Assembly (NCBI GenBank): GCA_024760545.1
Contig: CP060501.1
Coordinates: forward strand, 1,091,501 to 1,155,500
Source: Nitrospira sp.
Lineage (GTDB): Bacteria > Nitrospirota > Nitrospiria > Nitrospirales > Nitrospiraceae
Length of the DNA: 64,000 nucleotides
Direction of reading: 5' to 3'
The number at the start of each line of letters is the position of its first letter. The first letter of the stretch is position 1. The position numbers and the translations under genes were made by a program. The notes under the pieces are model-generated. The model ran no database searches, was not told the DNA's origin, and saw only the letters and a program-made list of their open reading frames with translations. Below are positions 35,575 to 44,749 of the stretch, piece after piece.

Positions 35575-36618
35575 TTATCCTTGAGGTTCACCGACGGTAA
35601 AAGTGAAATGCGCGTCGAAATAGGCATCCGTGATGTCCGGCGGGAATACAGGCAAGGGAACCGCGTTGAGCACAGCCCGTTTTCCGGCCAAGTCATAATA
35701 TTCATTTCCGGAGGACCGTTCGATCGATACCCCGGTCACCGACCCATTTCGATGCAGTCTGAATTGCACAATGACGACATAGGCCTGCCCGGTCACATCC
35801 ACCGGAGGGGCGCTCCAGAAGCCACTGATGCGTTGACGGACCAGCCCCAGATACGCGTTGGACCCCGGAGCCATCCCCGGAACCTTGAGCGTGGTGTCGA
35901 CAGTTTTAATGCTCACCGCTTTCGCCTCCACTTGGGGCGCGGGCTTCGGCGGCACGTCAGCGGGAGCTGTTGCCTTGGGAGGTTCGAGCTTCCTGATCTT
36001 CTTGAGTTCTTCGTCCAATTCTTTCGCGACATCTTCCGTCAAGGATGAAGACGGCGCGGGAACGACCGGTTTTCTCTCCGTCGCTTCCCTTGTCTCCGCA
36101 ACGACCGGCACATCGGGCAGTTTCATGGCCGGCAGCTTCTTAGGTTTGTCCTCTGGACTGATGTCCCCCAACCTCGGAGCGTCGGGCGGCAATTCAATGT
36201 CTTTCATGACATCGCGCATGATGTCATTTGACGGCTTTGCGGGAGCCACCGGAGGAGGAATCGGCGCTGCTTTCACAGGCGGTGCCGGCGACGGCGCTGC
36301 TTTGACTGGTGGTGCAGGCTTGGAGCGCTCAATGGGCTTGGGCTGCTCAACCGGTTTGGGTCGCTCTACCTCTTTTTTACTCGGCGGACTCTTCTCGGGT
36401 TCAACGGTCTTTACCGGAGGCGTCTGGAGATTCGCGAGGGATATTTCAATGGAAGCCAGAGGCCGCTCACCATGTTGAGGCAGTCGTATCCACCCGACAA
36501 CGGCCAGTATTCCCACATGGAGCACCAGAGAAACGACGACGGCACCGGCCAAGCGACGAGTCAGCGTCGCCTGCCATTCATCATCCGCTAACATGCCGGC
36601 TGATGTCCAAGCCTGCAC
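35575..36618 (-). CDS. tolA: TolA/TonB-like energy-transducing protein
   Basis: One N-terminal span (VVVSLVLHVGILAVVGWI), then a long Pro/Lys/Ala/Glu-rich linker and a C-terminal TonB/TolA-type domain (YLGLVRQRISGFWSAPPVDV, YVVIVQFRLHRNGSVTGVSIERSSGNEYYD). It couples the TolQR motor to TolB-Pal. GTG 36618, with AAGG six bases upstream, is my preferred start; the frame extends to 36666, overlapping tolR, and ATG 36594 also precedes the span. Gene order Q-R-A-B-pal confirms the role. Confidence 0.85.
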   Translation of the reverse strand: MQAWTSAGMLADDEWQATLTRRLAGAVVVSLVLHVGILAVVGWIRLPQHGERPLASIEISLANLQTPPVKTVEPEKSPPSKKEVERPKPVEQPKPIERSKPAPPVKAAPSPAPPVKAAPIPPPVAPAKPSNDIMRDVMKDIELPPDAPRLGDISPEDKPKKLPAMKLPDVPVVAETREATERKPVVPAPSSSLTEDVAKELDEELKKIRKLEPPKATAPADVPPKPAPQVEAKAVSIKTVDTTLKVPGMAPGSNAYLGLVRQRISGFWSAPPVDVTGQAYVVIVQFRLHRNGSVTGVSIERSSGNEYYDLAGKRAVLNAVPLPVFPPDITDAYFDAHFTFTVGEPQG

Positions 36619-36631
36619 CGTGAACCTTATC

Positions 36632-37075
36632 CTACTGGTTATGTGGAGGGGACGATGGACCCTCAACTCGTTCAGGTCCCGTCGGGTCAGTTACCATACC
36701 GAGTTTCTCGATACCGGCTTTCTTGACGCCATCCATCACCTGAACCACAATGCCATACGGCACGTCGCGATCGGCGCGCAGATACAGTGAGACATCCGCA
36801 TGCTCTTCTTTCAACACACGCAGCTTTCGCTCGAGTTGAGCCACACTCACTTGATCTTTGTCGAGGTAGAGGCGCTGGTCCTTCTCGATCGTCAGCACCG
36901 CCCGGATCTCCGGCTTGATGGTGTTCGACGCTGAAGTCGGCAGCTTGATGTCCATTCCCCGATAGAGCATCGGCGCGGTGACCATGAAGATCACCAGCAG
37001 CACGAGCACGACATCCACGAGCGGAATCACGTTGATCTCCGCCAAGAATCGACGTTGTCGCGTCTCGAAAATCAT
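36632..37075 (-). CDS. tolR: TolR/ExbD biopolymer transport protein
   Basis: 147 residues: a single N-terminal span with the essential Asp ([21 protein letters not shown]) and a periplasmic domain with the ExbD/TolR pattern ([39 protein letters not shown]). It forms the proton channel with TolQ. The start overlaps the tolQ stop by 4 bases, indicating translational coupling. Confidence 0.93.
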   Translation of the reverse strand: MIFETRQRRFLAEINVIPLVDVVLVLLVIFMVTAPMLYRGMDIKLPTSASNTIKPEIRAVLTIEKDQRLYLDKDQVSVAQLERKLRVLKEEHADVSLYLRADRDVPYGIVVQVMDGVKKAGIEKLGMVTDPTGPERVEGPSSPPHNQ

Positions 37076-37773
37076 CCCTTCGCCCCAACGGGAACCTGAG
37101 CGACAGGTCTGGTTTGGGCTGGGACCAAGGCCAGGAGTTCCACCACGACGGAATCCATGTGCAATGCGGTTCGCCTGATGCGGGTGAGAAAATAATTATA
37201 GGCGATGACGGCAGGAATCGCGGCGAACAATCCGGCGGCGGTCGCAATCAACGCTTCCGAAACCCCCGGCGCAACGGCCGCAATACTGGCCGTGCCTTGT
37301 GTGCCGATTTCCCGGAATGAGTCGATAATGCCCATGACGGTTCCCAAGAGGCCCACGAATGGGCTTATGTTCCCGGTGGTCGCCAGAAACGGCAGATACG
37401 ACTCCAGTTTGGAAATCTGACCTTGGGCCAGATGTGCCGCCGTCCGTTCCATCACATGCCGATCAAAAGCCATGGAGCCGGTGTCATTCAGTTCGGTGGG
37501 GATATGGCCCAATCGCTGGACGACGGTATGAAAAATTTTCGCACAGGGGCTTCCGGCCGTTTGTTGCGCGTGCCGTGTGACTTCCTCGACATCTCTTGCC
37601 CGAAGCAATACGGCCATGAAACGGCGGTCCTTTGCCTCGGCCGCACGAAACGTCGCCCATTTATAGAAAATGATCGCCCATGAAATGATGGAAAAGCAGA
37701 CCAGAATCAGCAGAACCACCTTCGAGACAATCCCGAGCGACGCAATAATTCCCAGTGGACCGGCTTGAAACAT
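37072..37773 (-). CDS. tolQ: TolQ/ExbB/MotA-family proton channel subunit
   Basis: Three spans in the usual TolQ positions, the conserved Glu/Thr/Pro loop [25 protein letters not shown], and [20 protein letters not shown] before the cytoplasmic end. Length 233 is typical. It is the promoter-proximal gene of the tol operon. GAGGAGG is present but ~15 bases from ATG 37773, and the space between holds a perfect 12-bp palindrome (37776-37787). Confidence 0.95.
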   Translation of the reverse strand: MFQAGPLGIIASLGIVSKVVLLILVCFSIISWAIIFYKWATFRAAEAKDRRFMAVLLRARDVEEVTRHAQQTAGSPCAKIFHTVVQRLGHIPTELNDTGSMAFDRHVMERTAAHLAQGQISKLESYLPFLATTGNISPFVGLLGTVMGIIDSFREIGTQGTASIAAVAPGVSEALIATAAGLFAAIPAVIAYNYFLTRIRRTALHMDSVVVELLALVPAQTRPVAQVPVGAKG

Positions 37774-37775
37774 AC

Positions 37776-37787
37776 GAGTCTAGACTC
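37776..37787. promoter_or_regulatory. 12-bp palindrome in tolQ translation start region
   Basis: GAGTCTAGACTC is a perfect palindrome lying 2 bases upstream of the tolQ start codon, between it and the only good ribosome binding site. It could be an operator or an mRNA hairpin that spaces the site, or it may be chance. Confidence 0.3.
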
Positions 37788-37846
37788 TCCCTCCTCAGCG
37801 CTCAACGCTTCTTGGTAAAGTGGATTGTACCAAACACTGGGGAAAA

Positions 37847-37924
37847 TGGCGGGGCCGACGGGATTTGAACCCGCGACCTCCAGATTGACAATCTGGCGTC
37901 CTAACCAGGCTGAACGACGGCCCC
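37847..37924 (-). tRNA. tRNA-Asp (anticodon GTC)
   Basis: The minus strand folds as a cloverleaf: acceptor GGGGCCG/CGGCCCC, anticodon stem CCAGA/TCTGG with loop TTGTCAA (anticodon GTC), TPsiC arm CGGGTTCAAATCCCG. Discriminator G is followed by an encoded CCA. It lies ~130 bases downstream of tRNA-Val and is probably cotranscribed with it. Confidence 0.95.
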
Positions 37925-38057
37925 GTAAAGTCTCTCAATAGCGGAACAACAGCAGGACAAGTGGATATCGTTGGTCGCCGCTCAACTCCCGAGTGTAGGA
38001 ATCGGATCCTTCGTTACGGAAGTGCTCTTCCTGTCGCTGCTTACCAGAGTCTTCCAA

Positions 38058-38133
38058 TGGTAGGCGGAACAGGGATTGAACCTGTGACCTCTGCCTTGTA
38101 AGGGCAGCGCTCTCCCAACTGAGCTATCCGCCC
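38058..38133 (-). tRNA. tRNA-Val (anticodon TAC)
   Basis: A minus-strand cloverleaf with acceptor GGGCGGA, D arm TAGCTCAGTTGGGAGAGC, anticodon stem CTGCC/GGCAG with loop CTTACAA (anticodon TAC), TPsiC arm CAGGTTCAATCCCTG and an encoded CCA end. A consensus-like promoter lies about 24 bases upstream. Confidence 0.96.
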
Positions 38134-38156
38134 GATTTTCTTGGCAACGTCCGCGG

Positions 38157-38185
38157 AGCGTACCAAGTCCGCATCTCCTTGTCAA
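38157..38185 (-). promoter_or_regulatory. sigma-70 type promoter of the tRNA-Val/tRNA-Asp unit
   Basis: On the minus strand TTGACA (38180-38185), 17 bases, then TACGCT (38157-38162). The -35 is perfect and the spacing ideal; transcription would start near 38150, ~17 bases before tRNA-Val. Confidence 0.7.
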
Positions 38186-38241
38186 CCAGGATGCGCATAG
38201 CTCGTGCTGCTTTCTTTGCCATAGACGACACCATTTCATTC

Positions 38242-39249
38242 CTATGGTTTCCTCACCTTCTCTGAGTCAGTTCGTCGGCGACTGATCTGCCGCGGGAAAA
38301 ATTGCCGATGGACTTGCTTAAGCCGGCTACGCTCCACATGCGTATAGATTTGGGTCGTCTCGATATCCGCATGTCCCAGCATCGATTGAACGGCTCGGAG
38401 GTCGGCCCCGCCTTCCAGGAGATGCGTCGCAAACGAATGCCGGAGCATATGCGGCGAAATCGGCTTGGAAATACCCGCGCGTCGCGCGCGGTGTAGAAGA
38501 AGCTTCCAACACGCCTGCCTCGTGAGTCCCTGCCCACGCCTGCTGACGAAGAGGGCACGGGACGATCGCCGTTTGAGCAGGGCTGGTCGTACCTGCTCGA
38601 GGTACTCAACTAATAGCTCCCGCGCTGTCTGTCCCACCGGCACGACTCGTTCCTTAGCGCCTTTCCCCATCACCCTGAGGCAGCCGAGAGTCATATCGAT
38701 CTGGGAGAGATGCAGCCCCACGAGTTCTGAAACGCGCAGACCCGATGCATACAGCAATTCCAGCATGGCACGGTCACGTTGGTCCTCAAGGCGATCCCGC
38801 GCGGGCAACTCCAGCAACGCCGTCACTTCCTGATGCGTCAGCGTCCTCGGCAATCGGACCGGGCGACGCGCCGCCGTCACATCACGAACTGGGCTTGCGT
38901 CCACGATTTTTTCTCGAACCAGAAACCGATACCATCCTCGAATCGCCGAGAGTATGCGGGCAACCGATGATGCCGCAAGCGCGTCCTGTTTGAGGACCGC
39001 CAGGAACGACCGCACAGTATGCGGTGGAATGGAATCCTTCATGCTGAATTGATGCTCCCGCAGATACTCCTGCAATCGGAGGAGGTCCCGCCGGTAAGCC
39101 TCCAGCGTATTGGTTGCCAACCTTCCTTCAACCCTCAGCTGGCAGAGATATCGTTCGACCAGAGGATCCAATAATGGTGGTGAAGAGTGAGCCATAGCCA
39201 TCGGATAATGGACTATAGCCAAGTCACTTGCTCGGTACAATGACGCCAC
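38242..39249 (-). CDS. xerD: tyrosine recombinase XerD/XerC
   Basis: The N-terminal core-binding SAM-like domain (LVERYLCQLRVEGRLATNTLEAYRRDL) is followed by a catalytic domain with all active residues: Arg in ASGLRVSELVGL, Lys in GKGAKERVVPV, HxxR in HMLRHSFATHLL, His in LGHADIETTQ and the Tyr nucleophile in IYTHV. It resolves chromosome dimers at dif with a partner Xer. GTG 39249 has AAGGAG seven bases upstream; an inner ATG at 39201 is possible. There is no dif-like site or integrated element nearby, so it is housekeeping rather than a mobile integrase. Confidence 0.92.
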   Translation of the reverse strand: MASLYRASDLAIVHYPMAMAHSSPPLLDPLVERYLCQLRVEGRLATNTLEAYRRDLLRLQEYLREHQFSMKDSIPPHTVRSFLAVLKQDALAASSVARILSAIRGWYRFLVREKIVDASPVRDVTAARRPVRLPRTLTHQEVTALLELPARDRLEDQRDRAMLELLYASGLRVSELVGLHLSQIDMTLGCLRVMGKGAKERVVPVGQTARELLVEYLEQVRPALLKRRSSRALFVSRRGQGLTRQACWKLLLHRARRAGISKPISPHMLRHSFATHLLEGGADLRAVQSMLGHADIETTQIYTHVERSRLKQVHRQFFPRQISRRRTDSEKVRKP

Positions 39250-39319
39250 GGTAGTTCTCCTTGACAGGTCGCACCCTTTCCGATACTAGTCACGTACGGC
39301 CTACCACGGGCCGAACGTA

Positions 39320-41290
39320 ATGCTCGCCTACTCGTATAACCCTTTCCCCGTTTCAGCCAAGCCGCCGCTGATGGTCATCATCGCGCTTGCGGCGATGCTC
39401 GGTATTACTCTGCTATCAGCTGGATGGAGTGAAGCGGCGGATCCCGCTAAGAATCTTTCTCCTATTCCGCCGATCTTGAATCAGGCCAAACAACTGATTG
39501 AAAAAGGCGATCCCGAGTCCGCCGCCTCCACCTTGCGTCGATTCTTGACCACGACTCCACCGCCTGAACACCTCGATGACACCTACCTGCTGCTCGGCGC
39601 AGCCCTCTACGGCATGAAGGACTACGGCGAGGCGCTCCGCTATCTCAACCAGCTCCAGACAGAGTTCCCTGAATCCGAGCTTGTAGATCGAGGCAAGCTG
39701 CTGCTGGCCCGGACCCACGTGGCAATGGGCAATATCGACTTGGCCCTGCCATTACTGGCCCAGGTACGGACGACGACGCTGGACGAAACCACCAGGCATG
39801 AGGCTCAGCAACTGACTGCGGAAGCATTCGCTCAAAAGAAAGAATATGTCCGGGCCATCCACACATTACTGGAGGGAATGGCAGGCAGTTCGGGGGAACA
39901 GGTCAAGGAAACGCGGGAGCAGATTCGTCAATTTATCTCCGAGAAGTTGGACAAGAAAGGGCTGGCCCGAGTACGGGACGGATACCCGCGCTCTTATCCG
40001 GGTGACCTCGCGTCGATCCGTCTCATTGAGTATTACACCGGACGCGGCGAAGACCATTTAGCGGAACGGGAGATTCGACAATTCCTGGCCTCATTTCCAG
40101 GCCATCCTTATAGCCCAAAGGCCAGCGAGACCCTGGACCTCTTGAGGGCCAGATTGAAAGCCAATCAGTATTTCCTCGCGGCGGTCCTCCCACTGTCTGG
40201 AAACCTGTCCGTGTTTGCGAACGACGTCTTGGAAGGTATTCAGCTCGCAGTGGAACGGGCCCGCGAGCAGCCCGGTACTCCAACCGTTGGGTTGCTCGTG
40301 AAAGATCATGATGCCGACCGGCAGGGATTTTTAGATGATCTCTCAGAGCTGCTGAACGACGATCGTCCGCTCGCCGTCATCGGGCCCATGTTGTCAAAGA
40401 ATCTGCCGGTCATGGCAGAAATGGCGCAAAGGACGAGAGTGCCCTTGATCACACCGGCGGCAACGCTCCCGAACGTCCGCCGATTGGGCACCTATCTGTT
40501 CAGCACGTCGCTGACCTACGCGATGCAAGCCCAGCGTATCGCCGCGTATGCCGCGAAAGAACGAGACTATCGACGGTTCTGCATTCTCCACCCTGACACA
40601 GTCTACGGGCGGGAACTGGCCCGCCTCTTCATTCAGGAAGTGCGTCAGCGCGACGGCGAAATCATCGCGATCGAAACTTTCAAGGAAGGGGAAACCGATT
40701 TCGGACCTCAAATCCAGCGGCTCAAGGCCGAGGACCTGAAAAAGTATGGGCTGGCCATTCCGGTGGATGTGCCGCGTCTACCCGGCAAACCGATCAGCCG
40801 AACAGAAAAGCGCGTCCTTTATACTCCGGGATTCGACGCCATCTTCATCCCGAGTCGCTCTCATGAGATCGGCCTCATCGCCGCCCAGCTGGCCTATCAC
40901 GACATTAAAGCTCCTCTATTGGGCACGAACGGCTGGAACTCGCAGGATTTCGCCCGCACCGCCGATCGAACGGTCGACGGCGCCACATTCGTCGACGGCT
41001 TCTTCGTCGACAGTCCGACCCCTGCCGTGCAGGAGTTCGTCCAGCGATACCAGAAGCGTTTCCAAACCACCCCTTCCCTCTTTACGATGCAGGGATATGA
41101 TGCGGCTCGAATCGTGATCGAAGGAATCCGTCACGGTGCAACCTCCGGCGAAGCCCTCCAAGAATTCTTGATGACGCAGCACAACCTGCCGACACTTGCC
41201 GGTCCCGCCAGTTTCGGACCGGACGGCACCCTGCACCGACCGCTCTTTCTTCTGCAGGTCAAACAGGGTAAGTTTGTACAATTGGACTGA
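39320..41290 (+). CDS. LpoA-like penicillin-binding protein activator / periplasmic binding protein
   Basis: 656 residues: a hydrophobic signal (LMVIIALAAMLGITLLS), an N-terminal TPR region (about 50-270; TYLLLGAALYGMKDYGEALRYL) and a C-terminal type I periplasmic-binding domain (from YFLAAVLPLSGNLSVFANDVLEGIQLAVE through TYLFSTSLTYAMQAQRIAAYA and IFIPSRSHEIGLIAAQL). This TPR plus Peripla_BP_6 architecture is that of LpoA, the activator of PBP1A. There is no obvious lipobox, so it may be soluble or anchored. An amino-acid ABC-receptor role is less likely because no permease adjoins it. Confidence 0.75.
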   Translation: MLAYSYNPFPVSAKPPLMVIIALAAMLGITLLSAGWSEAADPAKNLSPIPPILNQAKQLIEKGDPESAASTLRRFLTTTPPPEHLDDTYLLLGAALYGMKDYGEALRYLNQLQTEFPESELVDRGKLLLARTHVAMGNIDLALPLLAQVRTTTLDETTRHEAQQLTAEAFAQKKEYVRAIHTLLEGMAGSSGEQVKETREQIRQFISEKLDKKGLARVRDGYPRSYPGDLASIRLIEYYTGRGEDHLAEREIRQFLASFPGHPYSPKASETLDLLRARLKANQYFLAAVLPLSGNLSVFANDVLEGIQLAVERAREQPGTPTVGLLVKDHDADRQGFLDDLSELLNDDRPLAVIGPMLSKNLPVMAEMAQRTRVPLITPAATLPNVRRLGTYLFSTSLTYAMQAQRIAAYAAKERDYRRFCILHPDTVYGRELARLFIQEVRQRDGEIIAIETFKEGETDFGPQIQRLKAEDLKKYGLAIPVDVPRLPGKPISRTEKRVLYTPGFDAIFIPSRSHEIGLIAAQLAYHDIKAPLLGTNGWNSQDFARTADRTVDGATFVDGFFVDSPTPAVQEFVQRYQKRFQTTPSLFTMQGYDAARIVIEGIRHGATSGEALQEFLMTQHNLPTLAGPASFGPDGTLHRPLFLLQVKQGKFVQLD

Positions 41291-41299
41291 CGAATTTCC

Positions 41300-42040
41300 A
41301 TGAACTCCCTCTCACACATCATCCACACGATCTCGTATATGGCGCTCCCTCTGCTGTTCGCGATGGTGCTCCATGAATACGCACACGGATGGATGGCAGA
41401 GAAGTGCGGCGATTCGACCGCGAAAAATGAGGGTCGGCTCACCATCAACCCCCTGGCTCACATTGATCCCTTCGGGACCGTCATTCTGCCCTTGATCTGT
41501 TTGGTGTTACCCGGAAGCTTTCTGCTGGGCTGGGCAAAGCCGGTTCCGATCGACCCTCGGAATATGCATCGACCTCGGCGGGATATGGCGCTTGTCGCCG
41601 CGGCAGGTCCGGGGATGAATCTGCTGCTGGCAGTCGCAAGTGCCTTGCTCTTGGCCTTGCTGCTGACCATCGAACCAACCTTATCCCTCAGAAATGCATC
41701 TGAGGCTGATGCGTCATCGAGCCTCCTCGCCACCATGATCTTGCGTCCGATTGCCGTCATGGCGCTGTATTCTGTGTTGATCAACGTCTTTCTCGCGCTG
41801 TTCAACCTGCTTCCGATCCCGCCGCTCGACGGTGGCCGGATTTTGACGGCGCTGCTCCCTGCCAAACCGGCCATGGCATTGGCACGATTGGAGCCCTATG
41901 GGATGCTCATCTTGGTGGGCCTAATCGTATTTGACAAGGAATTACACGTCATCCATACGATTACCGGCACCTTCGCCTCAGGTGTGTCCGGGACGATTCT
42001 GTCGACCGCGCTCGGCCTCCGCCCAGGAGGTGCGGAATGA
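41300..42040 (+). CDS. site-2 protease family (M50) membrane metalloprotease
   Basis: A polytopic protein of 246 residues with the zinc site HEYAHG in the first span region and NLLPIPPLDGGRIL, the second ligand Asp motif of M50 proteases, near residue 180. NPLAHIDPFGTVILP is the usual companion motif of the short bacterial M50B group. Members cleave membrane-bound regulators, but this short group has no PDZ domain and its substrates are mostly unknown. Its stop overlaps the trpS start by 4 bases. Confidence 0.88.
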   Translation: MNSLSHIIHTISYMALPLLFAMVLHEYAHGWMAEKCGDSTAKNEGRLTINPLAHIDPFGTVILPLICLVLPGSFLLGWAKPVPIDPRNMHRPRRDMALVAAAGPGMNLLLAVASALLLALLLTIEPTLSLRNASEADASSSLLATMILRPIAVMALYSVLINVFLALFNLLPIPPLDGGRILTALLPAKPAMALARLEPYGMLILVGLIVFDKELHVIHTITGTFASGVSGTILSTALGLRPGGAE

Positions 42041-43029
42041 CGGCGCCACGGAGCCGCGTGCTCAGCGGCATGCAGCCCAGTGGCCTCATGCATCTCGGGA
42101 ATTACCTCGGAGCCTTGGAGAATTGGAAGGCGCTACAGGCACAATACGACTGCTACTTTTTTGTCGCCGATTGGCACGCCCTGTCGACCAACTATGCCGA
42201 CACAAGCCGCATTCGCATGTTTGTTCGGGAAATGTTGATCGATTGGCTGGCCGGCGGCATCGACCCGGATCGGTCTACGATCTTTATCCAGTCGCGTATT
42301 CCCGAACATGCCATCTTGCACCTGCTGCTCTCCATGATGACTCCAATCTCATGGCTCGAACGTAATCCGACCTATAAAGAGAAGCAGGACGAGATCAAAG
42401 AGAAAGATCTCACCACCTATGGCTTTCTCGGTTACCCGGTCCTGCAGGCTGCCGATATCCTCTTGTACAAACCGGATTTTGTGCCGGTAGGGAAAGATCA
42501 ACTCCCTCATCTCGAATTGACAAGGGAGATCGCTCGGCGGTTCAACGACATCTACAAAGCACCCGTGTTCCCCGAACCGAAGGAACATCTGACCAAGTTC
42601 CCCAAAGTAGTCGGCACCGATGGCCGAAAAATGAGCAAGAGTTACCACAATACAATCAACCTGTCGGACCCGGAGCCGGTTGTCCGGCAAAAGCTCAAGA
42701 CCATGGTGACTGATCCCGCCCGCGTAAGACGCACCGATCCCGGCAATCCAGACCTCTGTCCTGTTTATGAATTTCACAATATCTATTCTTCACAGGCGGT
42801 CAAAGACCAGGTGAACCGAGAATGCCGGACCGCCGCGATCGGCTGCATCGACTGCAAGAAACTCGTGGCGGACCGTATGGTGGAACAGTTGATGCCGATC
42901 TGGGACGCTCGCGCCAAGCTGACTCAGCATCCATCCCGCGTTGACGAGATTGTCGAAGCCGGCAGCAAGCGGGCTTCCGCGGTCGCCCAGGCGACTTTGC
43001 GCGAAGTGAACGAGTCTATGAAGATCTAG
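42037..43029 (+). CDS. trpS: tryptophan--tRNA ligase
   Basis: A class I synthetase of 330 residues. The HIGH-like motif is in SGLMHLGNYLGALENW, and KMSKS appears as GRKMSKSYHNTI. ADWHALSTNY and GYPVLQAADILLYKPDFVPVGKDQLPHLELTREIARRF are typical TrpRS segments (the latter read as separate pieces). AGGAGG precedes ATG 42037. It is translationally coupled to the upstream protease gene, an arrangement seen in several phyla. Confidence 0.95.
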   Translation: MTAPRSRVLSGMQPSGLMHLGNYLGALENWKALQAQYDCYFFVADWHALSTNYADTSRIRMFVREMLIDWLAGGIDPDRSTIFIQSRIPEHAILHLLLSMMTPISWLERNPTYKEKQDEIKEKDLTTYGFLGYPVLQAADILLYKPDFVPVGKDQLPHLELTREIARRFNDIYKAPVFPEPKEHLTKFPKVVGTDGRKMSKSYHNTINLSDPEPVVRQKLKTMVTDPARVRRTDPGNPDLCPVYEFHNIYSSQAVKDQVNRECRTAAIGCIDCKKLVADRMVEQLMPIWDARAKLTQHPSRVDEIVEAGSKRASAVAQATLREVNESMKI

Positions 43030-43142
43030 CCAAGTCTTTCTCGTCTCGAACCTCCTCCTGCAAGATTTGCGAATCCACTAGAAGAACACCCGAGACAGTG
43101 GAAAAATGCCTCGCAGGGCATCTATCAGCGGGAGAAATCGCT

Positions 43143-43568
43143 ATGGCTTGCAGGACGATTGAGGTCAAAATCATAAAGAGTGCACTGCTTGTGGGACTGG
43201 TCTCGCTCACCGGGTGCGGCTCCTGGTGGCACGGCGACCATCAGTCCGTCACCATTTTCACGACGCCGCTGGATGCAGAGGTTGTCGTCGATGACCGCGT
43301 CCACTTGCTCGCACCAGGAACCGTCTCTTTGAGCCGAAAAGGCGACCATCAGGCCATCATCACCAAAGAGGGGTACGAGCCGAAGACCATGGCCCTCACG
43401 AGAACCTGGTCGTGGTGGGTTCTTGGCGATATCTTCGGCTGCGTCATCATCTTCTCACCTTCGTGCATTTCAACCGACAAAGACAACGGCGGGTATTACA
43501 TCTTCGCCGACAAGGTTTACGTCACGTTGGAGCCGAAATCGGCCGCGGCACTCCCTTCTAATCAATGA
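43143..43568 (+). CDS. PEGA-domain lipoprotein
   Basis: 141 residues with a lipoprotein signal (lipobox LTGC) and a PEGA-like beta domain (VTIFTTPLDAEVVVDDRVHLLAPGTVSLSRKG, then AIITKEGYEPKT). A short hydrophobic segment follows (WWVLGDIFGCVIIFSPSCI), as in many Nitrospirota and delta-group relatives. PEGA domains are small surface or periplasmic beta modules of no fixed function. ATG 43143 has GGGAGA upstream. Single gene, not coupled to trpS. Confidence 0.7.
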   Translation: MACRTIEVKIIKSALLVGLVSLTGCGSWWHGDHQSVTIFTTPLDAEVVVDDRVHLLAPGTVSLSRKGDHQAIITKEGYEPKTMALTRTWSWWVLGDIFGCVIIFSPSCISTDKDNGGYYIFADKVYVTLEPKSAAALPSNQ

Positions 43569-43625
43569 GACGGCACTGAGCCATCGGGACGTTACTCGCT
43601 CGTAAAACCTTAGTCAGCCAGAGAT

Positions 43626-44276
43626 TCAGCCTCTCGCTCTCGTAGCAATCACATTGAGCCATCTTCCCTTGCGTTCTTGATTGTTCACGACTCGCATCGA
43701 TAGCACCGTCCATCCTGCTCGACAGAGTGTCCTTGCGAGTTCGTCTTTTCTCCAGCGCGCAAAATACCGGCCCGGCATCCAACCTGTCCGTTTGACGCGG
43801 CTGAGGCGTCCATATGTCAGCGTCGCGGCAAAGAAACCCTCTGGTCTCACAAGACGGTGAAGCGTAACCAACACATCCGTCATGCTTCTCTTCGGTAGGT
43901 GAATCAATGAGGCCGCCGCCCAAATTCCGTCAATGCTGTCGGCTCGAATGGGAAGCGCTCTGATGTCCGCGAGGACAAGCGGCACGAACGGGGATTGCCT
44001 TGTCGCAAACTGCAACAAGGGCATGGTTCGATCCAGACCGATGACTCGGTGCCCTTGCTTCGTGAGATACCGGGCGTCTTGACCAGCACCGCAACCCAGG
44101 TCGAGGAGCACACCTTGTCTAGGAAGGAATGTTAACCACTCAGTCAACAGGGGTGGCCGCTTGTATCTCCTCTTTCCCCAATGTTTCAGGAAACGCTCGG
44201 CATCCTTCTCATAAGTCTGAAGGGTCTGCGAGATTTCAGAACTTGTGGTATGGTGCTGCGGCCGACGGACAGACAT
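43626..44276 (-). CDS. class I SAM-dependent methyltransferase
   Basis: 216 residues of the Methyltransf_11/25 type. Motif I is VLLDLGCGAGQDARYLTKQG, motif II acidic residue in VIGLDRTMPLL, then VLADIRALPIRADSIDGIWAAASLIHLPK. This reads as a small-molecule or lipid methyltransferase, but the acceptor is unknown. It is divergent from the small exported protein at 44293, with start regions only 16 bases apart. Confidence 0.85.
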   Translation of the reverse strand: MSVRRPQHHTTSSEISQTLQTYEKDAERFLKHWGKRRYKRPPLLTEWLTFLPRQGVLLDLGCGAGQDARYLTKQGHRVIGLDRTMPLLQFATRQSPFVPLVLADIRALPIRADSIDGIWAAASLIHLPKRSMTDVLVTLHRLVRPEGFFAATLTYGRLSRVKRTGWMPGRYFARWRKDELARTLCRAGWTVLSMRVVNNQERKGRWLNVIATRARG

Positions 44277-44292
44277 TCCGATGGAGAAACGA

Positions 44293-44601
44293 ATGATTCA
44301 CTCGTGGCGATACTGGTCGGTTCTGATCATCAACCTGGCCGTTCTACCTTCGATTTCTTCTGCCGCCGATCCACCCTGCGACAAGTACCCGCCGGCCAAA
44401 CAGCCACGCTGTGCCGAAATCTGGAAAGAGCTCAACAAAGAAGACGGACCGATCATCGCGCAGTTCGGACTCGATCAGCAAAAGCGGCGCGACGAAGGAA
44501 AGATCACCGCCCAGCAACATCTCGCCGAGAACATGATCTTCATCAAACAATCCACTGAAAAGCGGCTTGAGCGACTCAAGGAACGCCTCGCCAAAGAATA
44601 G
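44293..44601 (+). CDS. small exported coiled-coil protein
   Basis: About 102 residues: a signal peptide (WRYWSVLIINLAVLPSISSAA) and a mature helical, highly charged domain with two cysteines near its start (PPCDKYPPAKQPRCAEIW) and a coiled-coil C-terminus (STEKRLERLKERLAKE). I recognise no family. GGAG lies six bases before ATG 44293, which I prefer over ATG 44281. Divergent from the methyltransferase gene. A periplasmic chaperone-like role is conceivable but unsupported. Confidence 0.6.
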   Translation: MIHSWRYWSVLIINLAVLPSISSAADPPCDKYPPAKQPRCAEIWKELNKEDGPIIAQFGLDQQKRRDEGKITAQQHLAENMIFIKQSTEKRLERLKERLAKE

Positions 44602-44749
44602 CGCAGCGATTGAAAATGCCGCTTGCGTTGTTCTCGTATCACTTAGAGGGCTTACCGTACAGCCCAACGTACAATTCGCCGCTTCGTTCGCTGCGGCCTA
44701 GGAGGACGACCTTTTTCAATCGCTGCGCATCTTGCAACAACCTGAGACA

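Noticed and set aside
38242-39249. xerD plus tRNA genes as a genomic-island integration site
   Set aside because: The recombinase looks like a housekeeping Xer protein; no direct repeats of tRNA 3' ends, phage genes or composition shift were seen.
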